Shown here piece after piece: positions 15,994 to 25,079 of a stretch of 27,813 nt of DNA. The stretch covers positions 1 through 27,813 of the forward strand of contig CALPYF020000050.1 of NCBI GenBank assembly GCA_943327755.2. Reading direction: 5' to 3'. The position numbers and the translations under genes are program-made. Each line of letters begins with the position of its first letter. Within the stretch, counting starts at the first letter, position 1. Origin of the DNA: Deinococcus hopiensis KR-140. Lineage in GTDB: Bacteria > Deinococcota > Deinococci > Deinococcales > Deinococcaceae. Under the pieces are notes generated by a model. That model saw nothing but the letters and a program-made list of their open reading frames with translations. It was not told the DNA's origin and searched no databases.

Positions 15994-16905
15994 GAGCGCG
16001 TTTTGGAATTCATTGACTGGCGTCAAAGTGCCGTCAGGCGACGTAAAACAAGCCGGCTCATGGCGAGATAGCACCACGTCTCTGTGGTTTCGGGGAGCGC
16101 CTCAAAGTCTTTGGCCAACCGGCGGTTCCGGCCCAACCACGCGAAGGACCGCTCGACCACCCAGCGCCTGGGCAGGACGTGGAAGGCCTCTGGATCGATG
16201 CCTTGCGCCTCCAGAATATCCGGAGCGTACCGCTTCAATTGGCGCCACCACGGGTACAACACCTCGAGCTCCACGTTGAGCTCGTGGCTGGCCCAGCGTT
16301 TAAATTCACCGGTGTACCCCTGATCCGCCCAGATCTTTTGTAGCGTCGGAAACTGGCCTTTCACGGCCTGAATGAGCAATCGTCCACCCTGCCGGTCTGC
16401 AAGACCGGCAGGGTGGACCACGACTTTCAGGAGCAGTCCCAGCGTGTCGACCAGGATGTGCCGCTTGCGACCGTTGACCTTCTTGTTGCCGTCGAAGCCG
16501 CGCACGCCGCCGTTTTCAGCCGTTTTACTGCTCTGGCTATCGATGATCGCCGCATGGACGTCCGCTGTCCGTCCGATCCTTTCGCGATACAGGCGTCGGA
16601 GCTGAGTATTGATCTGTTCCCAGACGCCAGTCAGACGCATGACCCGAAAGTGGTAATGCACCGTCTGCCACGGCGGAAAATCATGCGGGAGTGCGCGCCA
16701 GGCGATGCCACCACGTAGGATGTACAGGATGGCGTCCAGGATCAGTCGTCGGTTCCAGGTGGCCGGTGCACCTCGGGGCGCCGGAGTCGGCCAGACCTGC
16801 TGCAGGAGCGCCCATTCTCCGTCACTCAGATCAGACGTATAGGGTCCACAGGACATGTCCAACCGTACTCAATCGCCAGGAATGTACGGTTTCCAAAACG
16901 CGCTC
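15994..16905 (-). mobile_element. Complete IS5-family insertion sequence (IS427-like)
   Basis: Perfect 15-bp terminal inverted repeats, GAGCGCGTTTTGGAA at 15994-16008 and its complement at 16891-16905, enclose one transposase gene. The element is 912 bp. A TA is present directly outside both ends, consistent with the 2-bp TA duplication of IS427-type elements; the target reads CTAG. Intact ends and an intact gene suggest a recent and possibly active insertion. Confidence 0.9.
16023..16862 (-). CDS. IS5-family transposase
   Basis: 279-residue DDE transposase, uninterrupted. The N-terminal IS5-type domain (SDGEWALLQQVWP, then RGGIAWRALPHDFPPWQTVHYHF) leads to the catalytic residues Asp in AIIDSQSSK, Asp in WADQGYTGEF and Glu in RRWVVERSFAWLGRNRRL. 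The GNKKVNGRKRHILVDTLG segment is typical of the family. It moves the element bounded by the 15-bp repeats. The gene fills nearly the whole element and is encoded in a single frame, so no frameshifting is needed. Confidence 0.93.
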   Translation of the reverse strand: MDMSCGPYTSDLSDGEWALLQQVWPTPAPRGAPATWNRRLILDAILYILRGGIAWRALPHDFPPWQTVHYHFRVMRLTGVWEQINTQLRRLYRERIGRTADVHAAIIDSQSSKTAENGGVRGFDGNKKVNGRKRHILVDTLGLLLKVVVHPAGLADRQGGRLLIQAVKGQFPTLQKIWADQGYTGEFKRWASHELNVELEVLYPWWRQLKRYAPDILEAQGIDPEAFHVLPRRWVVERSFAWLGRNRRLAKDFEALPETTETWCYLAMSRLVLRRLTAL

Positions 16906-17061
16906 TAGTAAACGCGTTCAGTCATCTACGACTGCCGCGGGACAAGTACGCTTCACACCCAGCGCCTGGAATTCCTCGCGCTTATCTTTGGTGTCCCCTC
17001 CCTGCGCTTCCAAAGGCCAACTGAACAGGAGCCCATTTGGGCTCCTGTTCGTAATCCTTCT
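16906..17061. other. Gap between the IS5 element and the DUF2171 gene
   Basis: It holds the hairpin at 17023-17050. On minus, a short frame ends GDTKDKREEFQALGVKRTCPAAVVDD with TGA at 16920-16918. This reads like the C-terminal end of a lost gene, but has no supported start. Confidence 0.35.
17023..17050. terminator. Strong hairpin terminator after the DUF2171 gene
   Basis: GAACAGGAGCCCA and TGGGCTCCTGTTC form a perfect 13-bp stem around a 2-base centre. On minus it follows the DUF2171 stop; T-rich sequence on the plus side (CCTTCTTTAT) suggests it works in both directions. Confidence 0.75.
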
Positions 17062-17304
17062 TTATCTGTGATCGGGGTGAGGGTCCTCGCTGAGCCACTG
17101 CTCATGCACCTGTTGGTGGCTGAGGTTGAGGTGAACGTGTTGATCAACATGGTCCACCGCGCTCAGAGGCAGCCAGTGATATTGCCCTGAGTCGTCCTTG
17201 GTGAGCTTGATGTAGTCGCCGTCGATGCGATCTATCTGGCCATGTTCGTTCCCATCGGCACACAGTACGGGCATGTGTTCGCGGATCTGGCTCGCCATTG
17301 TCAT
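17062..17304 (-). CDS. DUF2171 family small protein
   Basis: 80 residues. The sequence IREHMPVLCADGNEHGQIDRIDGDYIKLTKDDSGQYHWLPLSAVDHVDQHVHLNL matches the DUF2171 pattern (an initial MxVxxxDGxxxGxxD strand pair, KLTK, a WxP-type strand and a final VHL). The domain is a PRC-barrel-like beta fold of unknown function, often found in stress-related contexts. The start at ATG 17304 is set by an AGGAGG 5 bases upstream, the strongest Shine-Dalgarno in the window; a second in-frame ATG follows two codons later. It is divergent from ATPase 2. Its His-rich C-terminus (HQQVHEQWLSEDPHPDHR) could bind metal, but that is speculation. Confidence 0.75.
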   Translation of the reverse strand: MTMASQIREHMPVLCADGNEHGQIDRIDGDYIKLTKDDSGQYHWLPLSAVDHVDQHVHLNLSHQQVHEQWLSEDPHPDHR

Positions 17305-17377
17305 ATAGACCTCCTGGGGTCTGCAGGTTACGCTCGGCGACATCCCGTCCTCGTGAGGCGTCTCTCAACCCGACTTC

Positions 17378-17426
17378 ATACCTGAAGACTTCAACATATG
17401 AACGTTTACTCAGGTATAGTAATGGT
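17378..17426 (+). promoter_or_regulatory. Promoter and compound operator of ATPase 2
   Basis: ATACCTGA (17378-17385) and TCAGGTAT (17410-17417) are perfect inverted repeats spaced by 24 bases. Between them lies a second dyad, TTCA-N5-TGAA (17390-17402). The right half-site runs into the -10 TATAGT (17415-17420), which ends 6 bases before the ATG at 17427. The half-sites are those of the lspA and ATPase 1 operators, but the spacing is wider. Confidence 0.65.
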
Positions 17427-19670
<2,244 letters not shown>

Positions 19671-19678
19671 CGTCAGGC

Positions 19679-19927
19679 ATGCCGGACATCACGCTCTACA
19701 CCGTGCCGCAGTGCGCGGACTGCGAAGCCATTAAACGCCTCCTGCAGCATGAGGGCGCCGCGTTCACGGAGCGGAACGTGCGCGGCGATCCGCAGGCCCT
19801 GGCGGAGATGCAGCGCCGCACGGCAGTCCGGATCGCGCCGGTCACCATGATTGGCGACCAGGTGTTCTACGGCCCCTTCAGTGACCAGCGCCCCCGGATT
19901 CTGGCGGCGCTCTCAGGGCGCGCGTGA
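19679..19927 (+). CDS. Glutaredoxin-like protein (NrdH/Grx type)
   Basis: 82-residue thioredoxin-fold redox protein. The active-site CxxC is Cys12-Ala-Asp-Cys15 (VPQCADCEA), the cis-Pro is in IAPVTMIGD, and the GP..D..R end is typical of NrdH-type glutaredoxins. The ATG at 19679 begins the family sequence directly (MPDITLYT) and lies 8 bases after the ATPase stop. Its stop overlaps the GTG start of the ZIP gene. In a soft-metal operon it probably keeps thiols of metal-binding proteins reduced or handles thiol-bound metal (inference). Confidence 0.85.
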   Translation: MPDITLYTVPQCADCEAIKRLLQHEGAAFTERNVRGDPQALAEMQRRTAVRIAPVTMIGDQVFYGPFSDQRPRILAALSGRA

Positions 19928-20655
19928 GCGTGCCCCTCAGTCAGATCCTGACCCTCACGCTCATTCCGGTGACGGCCACAGTGGTGGGGGGCGCGGTTGC
20001 CGCGTACCGCGCGCCCGCTGATCGCACCCGCAGTTTCGTGCAGCACTTTGCGGCGGGCGTGGTGTTCGCCGTGGTGGCCGGGGAACTCCTGCCAGAGATC
20101 ACCAAGGGACACCAGCCGCTGGGGGTCGTCATCGGCTTCGCGCTGGGCGTGGCGGTGATGCTGCTCGTGCGGCAGTGGGCGGAGCGGTTGGAAGGAGCAG
20201 CTGAGGCGCGCGCGGCGTCCAGCGTGAACCTGGGCCTCATCGTCGCCGTGGGCATTGATGTGCTGCTCGACGGGCTCCTGATCGGGGTGGGCTTCGCGGC
20301 GGGCGAGCGGGTCGGCACGCTGCTGATCGTGGCACTGACGCTGGAACTGCTGTTCCTGGGGGTGTCCGTCGCGTCCAGCCTCGTGCAGGACGGGGCGGCC
20401 CGGGGCCGCGTGATCGGGACGGTGGGCGGGCTGAGCCTGCTGGTGATCGCGGGGGCGCTCCTGGGGGGCACGCTCCTCCAGGGCCTGACGGGCCTGGCGC
20501 TGGAGATCGTCCTGTCGTTCGGCGCGGCGGCGCTGCTGTTCCTGGTGACGGAGGAACTGCTGACCGAAGCGCATGAGGTGAAGGAAACGCCGCTGATCAC
20601 GTCGGCGTTCTTCGCGGGGTTCGTGGCGCTCTACCTGCTGGAGCTCCTCACCTGA
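19924..20655 (+). CDS. ZIP-family metal transporter
   Basis: 243-residue membrane protein with about seven or eight hydrophobic segments. The ZIP signature is read as HFAAGVVFAVVAGELLPEI in the first half, GIDVLLDGLLIGVGFAAGE in helix 4, and ELLFLGVSVAS in helix 5; the His residues of classical ZIPs are partly replaced (DVLLDGLLIG instead of HNxPEG). ZIP proteins carry Zn, Fe, Mn or Cd into the cytosol, which is odd beside an exporter, so this variant may differ in direction or substrate. GTG 19924 overlaps the glutaredoxin stop by 4 bases, giving coupled translation. The stop overlaps the likely start of lnt 2. Confidence 0.8.
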   Translation: MSVPLSQILTLTLIPVTATVVGGAVAAYRAPADRTRSFVQHFAAGVVFAVVAGELLPEITKGHQPLGVVIGFALGVAVMLLVRQWAERLEGAAEARAASSVNLGLIVAVGIDVLLDGLLIGVGFAAGERVGTLLIVALTLELLFLGVSVASSLVQDGAARGRVIGTVGGLSLLVIAGALLGGTLLQGLTGLALEIVLSFGAAALLFLVTEELLTEAHEVKETPLITSAFFAGFVALYLLELLT

Positions 20656-22100
20656 GTCGCTGGCTGAGCCGGCGACGGTGGTGGTTCTGGGCAGTCCTCG
20701 GCGCGGTGCTGGGCGCGATGTACCCGCCATCCGCGCTGGGCTGGCTGGCCCCCGTGCCGCTGGGCCTGCTGTTCCGAGCGGCGGCTGACAGCGCGCCGCG
20801 CCGGGCATTCGGGATCACCTGGATCACAGCGGCGGCCATGTTTGGCGTGATGCTCAGCTGGTTGCCGCAGAGTCTCGGCGCGACGCTGGGATGGGGTGTG
20901 AGCCTGCTGTTCCCGCTCCTGGCGGGCCTGCTGGGGCTGGGCTGCACGGTTGTCGTGGCGGTGACGCGCTGGGCGGCTGGGCGGTGGACACTGTGGGCGC
21001 TGCCGCTGGCGTGGGTGCTGCTCGATGCGCTGCGGGAGGAGGGACCACTGGCCTTTCCGTGGGGTGGCCTGGGGTACTTCCTGAGTGAGACGCCTCTGGT
21101 GCAGGTCGCGGAGTGGGGCGGCGTCTCGCTGCTCGGGCTGCTGGTGGGCGCGGCGGCCAGTGCCGTGGCTGCGGGGTCGTGGCCTGGACTGTGGGTGGCG
21201 CTGTTGTGGGTGGGCGCGCTGGCGTTTGGTCTGACGCGGCCGCCGGAGGGGCCGGGAACGCGCCCGGCCCTGCTGGTTCAGGGGGCGGTAGATCCCCGGG
21301 CGAAAGTGCAGGCTGACGCCGAGCAGGAGTGGCGGCGGTACCTGTCCTTGACGCGGGCGGCTGGGGTGACTGCGGGGACGCTGGTGGTCTGGCCGGAAGG
21401 CGCAGTCCCGTGGCCACCGCCGGTCGGCGTGCGGGTGCCCGCGGAGACCGCGGTCCTGCTGGGGGCGTCGGTGGGTGGGGCGGTCCCCAGGAATTCCGCC
21501 TTCTTGATGCAAGGGGACGCTGTGATGGGACGGCAGGACAAGGTGCACCTGGTGCCGTTCGGGGAGTTCTTTCCCGGGCAGGCGCGCTGGCCTGGCGTGT
21601 ACCGCACGGTCTTCCGATCACTAAGGCTGCCGGTGCTGGTGGGCCGGGTGCCTGGCGAAGCGGTCGGGCCGGTGGAGCTGGGGGGGTTCAGGGTCGGGGT
21701 GCTGATCTGCTACGAGTCGGTGTTCGCGTCCCAGGCGCGGGCTCTGGTGGGGCAGGGGGCGAATGTGCTGGTGACGCCGTCGAACGATGCGTGGTTCGGC
21801 GGATCGCGGGGCGCTGAGCAGCATTTCCGGATGGGGCGGGTGCGCGCCGTTGAGACGCGACGCTGGTGGGTGCGGGTGGGCAATGATGGGATCACGGCGG
21901 TGGTGGATCCGCAGGGGCTGGTGAGGGCGCGCCTGCCCCGGTTCGTTCCGGGCACGCTGCCGGTTGCGTTCAGTGTGCGGGAGGGGGTGACGCTGAATGT
22001 GCGGTGGCCCGGGTGGGTGGCGTGGGCCTCGGCGATCGTCCTGCTCATTTCCGGCTTTTATATGAGAATAGTTGCTCATATGTTCAAGCCAAAGCGTTGA
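20652..22100 (+). CDS. lnt: Apolipoprotein N-acyltransferase (Lnt 2)
   Basis: Second N-acyltransferase for lipoproteins. The nitrilase-domain triad is Glu in LVVWPEGAVPW, Lys in GRQDKVHLVPFGEFF and Cys in VLICYESVF, followed by TPSNDAWF and GRVRAVETRRWW. The first conventional start is GTG 20706, but the preceding codons read SRWLSRRRWWFWAVLGAV, a typical positively charged edge of the first membrane helix. I therefore place the start at CTG 20652, which overlaps the ZIP stop as CTGA; this start codon is inference. That gives 482 residues (464 from GTG). Paralogue of lnt 1. The 3' end contains the operator at 22060-22081. Confidence 0.87.
   Translation: MSRWLSRRRWWFWAVLGAVLGAMYPPSALGWLAPVPLGLLFRAAADSAPRRAFGITWITAAAMFGVMLSWLPQSLGATLGWGVSLLFPLLAGLLGLGCTVVVAVTRWAAGRWTLWALPLAWVLLDALREEGPLAFPWGGLGYFLSETPLVQVAEWGGVSLLGLLVGAAASAVAAGSWPGLWVALLWVGALAFGLTRPPEGPGTRPALLVQGAVDPRAKVQADAEQEWRRYLSLTRAAGVTAGTLVVWPEGAVPWPPPVGVRVPAETAVLLGASVGGAVPRNSAFLMQGDAVMGRQDKVHLVPFGEFFPGQARWPGVYRTVFRSLRLPVLVGRVPGEAVGPVELGGFRVGVLICYESVFASQARALVGQGANVLVTPSNDAWFGGSRGAEQHFRMGRVRAVETRRWWVRVGNDGITAVVDPQGLVRARLPRFVPGTLPVAFSVREGVTLNVRWPGWVAWASAIVLLISGFYMRIVAHMFKPKR
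22060..22081 (+). promoter_or_regulatory. Palindromic operator before the LysM/M23 gene
   Basis: ATATGAG-N8-CTCATAT is a perfect 7-bp inverted repeat inside the last codons of lnt 2 and 34 bases upstream of the LysM/M23 ATG. It is AT-rich against the GC-rich background. It resembles SmtB/ArsR-type or Zur-type boxes and differs from the ATACCTG half-sites, so a different regulator is possible. No clear -10 is assigned. Confidence 0.6.
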
Positions 22101-22115
22101 TAGGGTGAAGCACCG

Positions 22116-22715
22116 ATGAAGGTCCGTTCCATCCAGTTCGCCCTGCTCGCCCTTCTGCTCAGCGCGCCCGTCACCGCGGCCAGCGTGCAGGTGAAACGGG
22201 GCGACACCGTATCCACCCTGGCCCAACGGCACGGCACGACCGTGCAGGCGATCCTGAACGCCAATCCCGGCCTGGTGCCGGAACGGCTGACGGCCGGCCG
22301 AACCATCACCGTCCCGACTGCTGCCCAGGCCGTGGTGCGCCCAGCGGGCATTCGGGTCAGCGCTGTCCTGCCGGTGCAGGGTCGAGTCACCACCGCCCCG
22401 AATGCCGCGCATGTGGGCCTGGATCTCGCGGCCCGTTCAGGGAGCGTGATCCGCGCGGCGATGAGCGGCACGGTGCGGACATCGACGTTCGACGCGCGCA
22501 CGGGCTGGGGCTGGACGGTGGTGATCGATCACGGCAACGGCTACACCACCCGCTACAGCCACAACCGCATGAATCTGGTGCGGGCCGGGGAGCGGGTGCA
22601 GACGGGGCAACCCATCGCGCAGGTGGGGAGCACGGGGAACAGTACAGGGCCCCACCTGGACTTCCGGGTGTACCAGGCGGGGGCCCTGGTCAATCCATAT
22701 CGGTTGTTCGATTGA
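22116..22715 (+). CDS. Secreted LysM-M23 peptidase-like envelope protein
   Basis: 199 residues with a clear signal peptide (MKVRSIQFALLALLLSAPVTAA). A LysM peptidoglycan-binding domain (VKRGDTVSTLAQRHG, about residues 25-68) and a C-terminal M23 (LytM-type) domain follow. Metal ligands are seen at His99 and Asp103 (HVGLD). The usual HxH motif reads His180-Leu-Asp182 (GPHLDFRV): the expected second His ligand is Asp. It may be a weaker peptidase or an inactive activator of amidases, as some M23 proteins are. It lies between lnt 2 and lspA with its own palindrome upstream, linking cell-wall turnover with the metal/lipoprotein cluster. Confidence 0.85.
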   Translation: MKVRSIQFALLALLLSAPVTAASVQVKRGDTVSTLAQRHGTTVQAILNANPGLVPERLTAGRTITVPTAAQAVVRPAGIRVSAVLPVQGRVTTAPNAAHVGLDLAARSGSVIRAAMSGTVRTSTFDARTGWGWTVVIDHGNGYTTRYSHNRMNLVRAGERVQTGQPIAQVGSTGNSTGPHLDFRVYQAGALVNPYRLFD

Positions 22716-22756
22716 GCGGGAGCGGGGTGTGGCCAGCCGGAAGGGCAAACGCCCCC

Positions 22757-22789
22757 ATACCTGCTTAATTGCTCAGGTATAATTCCAAA
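22757..22789 (+). promoter_or_regulatory. lspA promoter and metal operator
   Basis: ATACCTG-N10-CAGGTAT (22757-22780) is a perfect 7-bp inverted repeat with the same 24-base length as the ATPase 1/lnt 1 site. Its right half overlaps a consensus -10, TATAAT (22778-22783), which is followed by 6 bases and the ATG at 22790. A bound repressor would cover the -10. Confidence 0.78.
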
Positions 22790-23302
22790 ATGCTGCGGGT
22801 TGCTCAATCCATCTGGTGGCCAGTCCTGACCGGCACCCTACTGATCACGGATCTCCTCGTGAAAAGCTGGGCCACGCAGACCCTTCCAGGTCAGCCCGTG
22901 CAGCCCATCGTGCCCGGCGTACTCAGCCTGACCTACACCCTCAATGAGGGCATGGCCTGGGGATTCCTGGACACCCTGACCCTTCCGCTCGCCGTACTCC
23001 GCCTCCTCGTGGGCTCCACGCTCATTTTCTTCCTCATCACGCGCATCCACCCCCCCGCCCGCGCGCTCGCCCTGAGCCTGGTCGCCGCCGGCGCCCTCAG
23101 CAACGCCACCGACGGCCTCACCCAGGGGGCCGTCGTCGATTACCTCAGTTCTCCCCTGCTGGACACCCTGCACCGGGCCGTGAACGGCCAGAACTTCCCC
23201 ATCTTCAACGGCGCGGACGTCCTGGTCCTGGCTGGCGTCAGCCTCGTGCTCCTCACCACATCCCGCACGCGCCCCCAGCGCACCCCCCAGGAGACCCTAT
23301 GA
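22790..23302 (+). CDS. lspA: Lipoprotein signal peptidase II
   Basis: 170-residue inner-membrane aspartyl peptidase that cuts the signal peptide of diacylated prolipoproteins before the Cys, the step before Lnt. Four membrane helices are visible. The catalytic Asps are Asp117 (AVVDYL) and Asp143 (FNGADV); the LNEGMAWGF and GALSNATDG blocks match the family, although the Arg of GNxxDR is Gly here. The ATG at 22790 is set by the leaderless TATAAT promoter; the longer frame from 22769 crosses the operator. Its stop overlaps the next start (ATGA), so it leads an overlapping set with the DUF3105 lipoprotein, DUF305 and Sco genes. lspA beside Cd/Pb ATPases is known from pbr/cad clusters of other bacteria. 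Confidence 0.9.
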   Translation: MLRVAQSIWWPVLTGTLLITDLLVKSWATQTLPGQPVQPIVPGVLSLTYTLNEGMAWGFLDTLTLPLAVLRLLVGSTLIFFLITRIHPPARALALSLVAAGALSNATDGLTQGAVVDYLSSPLLDTLHRAVNGQNFPIFNGADVLVLAGVSLVLLTTSRTRPQRTPQETL

Positions 23303-23790
23303 AACGACTGCTGCTCATCCCCCTGTTCCTCACCGCCTGCGGCACCACCAGCACCATCGACGGGCTCAAAACCTACAGCTATGAGGGCGGCGACCATCAG
23401 GAAGGCCGCATCACGTACAAGGAAACGCATCCGGTCGGTGGCCCCCACAACGCCCAGTGGCAGAATTGCGGCGTCTACACGCAGGACCTCTACCCTGAGT
23501 ACGCCGTACACAGCCTGGAGCACGGCGCAGTCTGGGTCACGTACCGCCCGGACCTCCAGCCGTCCGAAGTGCTGGCCCTGCAAGAGGCCCTGAACGGGCG
23601 CACGCACACCCTCCTGTCCCCCCGCCGGGACCAGGCGGCGCCCATTGTCATGACCGCCTGGAACGCCCAGTTGGACCTGGAGCGCGCCAGTGATCCCCGC
23701 GTGACGGCGTTCATTCAGAAGTACGAGCAGGCGAGCACGGCGCCCGAGGCGGGCGCGTCGTGCAGCGGCGCGTACCGCGAAACGCAGTGA
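23299..23790 (+). CDS. DUF3105 lipoprotein
   Basis: 163 residues. The N-terminus MKRLLLIPLFLTACGTT is a lipoprotein signal with lipobox LTAC, so this is a direct substrate for the LspA and Lnt encoded beside it. The mature part matches DUF3105: HPVGGPHNAQWQNCGVY, then AVHSLEHGAVWVTY, with several His and Cys that could bind metal. Function of the domain is unknown. The start overlaps the lspA stop as ATGA and the end overlaps the DUF305 start as GTGA, indicating one transcript with coupled translation. Confidence 0.83.
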   Translation: MKRLLLIPLFLTACGTTSTIDGLKTYSYEGGDHQEGRITYKETHPVGGPHNAQWQNCGVYTQDLYPEYAVHSLEHGAVWVTYRPDLQPSEVLALQEALNGRTHTLLSPRRDQAAPIVMTAWNAQLDLERASDPRVTAFIQKYEQASTAPEAGASCSGAYRETQ

Positions 23791-24392
23791 GGGGCGCGGC
23801 CCTCCTCGGAGCGGCGGCGCTGGGCAGCGCCGCCACGGCCGCCACGTTCCTGCTGGCCACCCCCAGACCCCCCGCGCAGGCCAGCGCAGACGTCCGGTTC
23901 CTGCGGGACATGCGCGCCCATCACGCGCAGGCCGTGGAGATGAGCGTCACGCTGCTCAAACGTGCCGTGGACGCGGATGTTCGCCTGCTCGCGCAGGACA
24001 TCACCCTCACCCAGCAGGCCCAGATCGGACAGATGAGCGGCTGGCTGACCGCCTGGGGCCATCCGGTTGCTGGCGCGCAGCCCCCCATGCAGGGCATGAA
24101 CCGCGCCGCCATGGGAATGGCCAGCGACCGTGACCTCCAGGGCCTGGACGCCCGGCCCATCCGGGAGGCCACACGCCAGTACCTGCTGCTGATGCGTGCC
24201 CATCACCTGGGCGGCGTGGCCATGGCAAACACCGCCCTCAAGACCGCCCGGAGCCCGCTGGTGCTGACGTTCGCGCGGACTGTCGTCACGTCCCAGATGG
24301 CGGAGGTGCGCGCCATCGACGCCCTCCTGCTCGCGCGGCACGTTACGCCGCCCGCCGCGCCCGCAAGGCCAGCGGACATGGATCATGGCTGA
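23787..24392 (+). CDS. DUF305 exported or membrane-anchored His/Met-rich protein
   Basis: 201 residues from GTG 23787, which overlaps the previous stop by 4 bases; GTG 23760 in the same frame is less likely. The N-terminus RGAALLGAAALGSAATAATFLLA is a signal or anchor. The body is a four-helix DUF305 fold with paired His motifs, MRAHHAQAVEMS and MRAHHLGGVAMAN, plus a Met-rich middle (MQGMNRAAMGMASD). DUF305 proteins are ferritin-like and often found with copper or silver handling genes. Here it sits directly before a Sco protein. The stop lies within the first codons of the sco gene (8-base overlap). Confidence 0.82.
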   Translation: MRGAALLGAAALGSAATAATFLLATPRPPAQASADVRFLRDMRAHHAQAVEMSVTLLKRAVDADVRLLAQDITLTQQAQIGQMSGWLTAWGHPVAGAQPPMQGMNRAAMGMASDRDLQGLDARPIREATRQYLLLMRAHHLGGVAMANTALKTARSPLVLTFARTVVTSQMAEVRAIDALLLARHVTPPAAPARPADMDHG

Positions 24393-25050
24393 CGGCGCTG
24401 GCGTACCCGCGCCCCCGGCGCTGACCAGTCCACCCCGCCGCCCGTGGACGCACTCCATGGCCCTGGCGGCCAGCGTGATCAGTGTGGGGCTGGCAGCGCT
24501 GCTGCTGTATGACCGGTGGGCCAATCCGCTGTCCCTGTACGGCACCGCGTACCCCGCTGGGACGCCCACCCCCGACCTGCGAGGCACCGGTGAGAACGGG
24601 CAGCCACTGGCCCTATCGGATCTCAAGGGCAAGACCGTGGCCGTGTTCTTCGGGTTTCTGCATTGCCCGAACTACTGCCCGACGACGCTCGCTGCACTGG
24701 AGCGGGTGCGTCAGGCACTGCCTGAGCGGCAACGGGCACAGTTCGTGACCTTGCTTGTCTCTGTTGACCCGCAGCGGGACACGCCCGCATTGATGAATGA
24801 GTACGTCACGTACTTCAATTCCAGTGCGCGCGGACTGATCATCCCAGCTGACGCGCTGCGGACCGCTGCGGCCGGGTGGGGGGTGGGCTACCAGTACGTG
24901 ACCAGGAAGGACGGGGTCTATGACGTGAATCACACGACCGGCACGTACCTGGTGGACCGCGCGGGGAACCGCCGTGTGGTGTGGGATTATTCTCAGGTCA
25001 CCACCAATCCGCAGCGGGTCGCGCAGGACGTGCAGGCGGTCATGGAATGA
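24385..25050 (+). CDS. SCO1/SenC family copper-binding thioredoxin-like protein
   Basis: 221 residues with one N-terminal membrane anchor (MALAASVISVGLAALLLY) and a thioredoxin fold facing the periplasm. The copper/redox ligands are all present: Cys94 and Cys98 (FLHCPNYCPTT) and His183 (DVNHTTGTYLVD), with VSVDPQRDTP between. Sco proteins load the CuA site of cytochrome oxidase or act as envelope thiol reductases. Linked by overlap to the DUF305 gene and followed after 29 bases by a CadC gene with its own promoter. It extends the cluster toward copper or thiol maintenance. Confidence 0.9.
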   Translation: MADGAGVPAPPALTSPPRRPWTHSMALAASVISVGLAALLLYDRWANPLSLYGTAYPAGTPTPDLRGTGENGQPLALSDLKGKTVAVFFGFLHCPNYCPTTLAALERVRQALPERQRAQFVTLLVSVDPQRDTPALMNEYVTYFNSSARGLIIPADALRTAAAGWGVGYQYVTRKDGVYDVNHTTGTYLVDRAGNRRVVWDYSQVTTNPQRVAQDVQAVME

Positions 25051-25067
25051 CGGTCGGGGTGACCCAG

Positions 25068-25079
25068 TACACTGCGGGG
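25068..25079 (+). promoter_or_regulatory. Leaderless promoter of cadC 1
   Basis: TACACT (25068-25073) ends 6 bases before the ATG at 25080. A TGACGG string starts 20 bases before the -10, and the same string at the same distance occurs upstream of cadC 2, so the two promoters are paralogous. Confidence 0.6.

Noticed and set aside
22060..22081. Reading this palindrome as another copy of the ATACCTG operator
   Set aside because: Half-sites ATATGAG/CTCATAT and an 8-base spacer differ from the shared operator; kept as a separate site.
22725..22756. GGGC-AAAC-GCCC hairpin after the M23 gene as a terminator
   Set aside because: Only four base pairs and no T-run; too weak to annotate.
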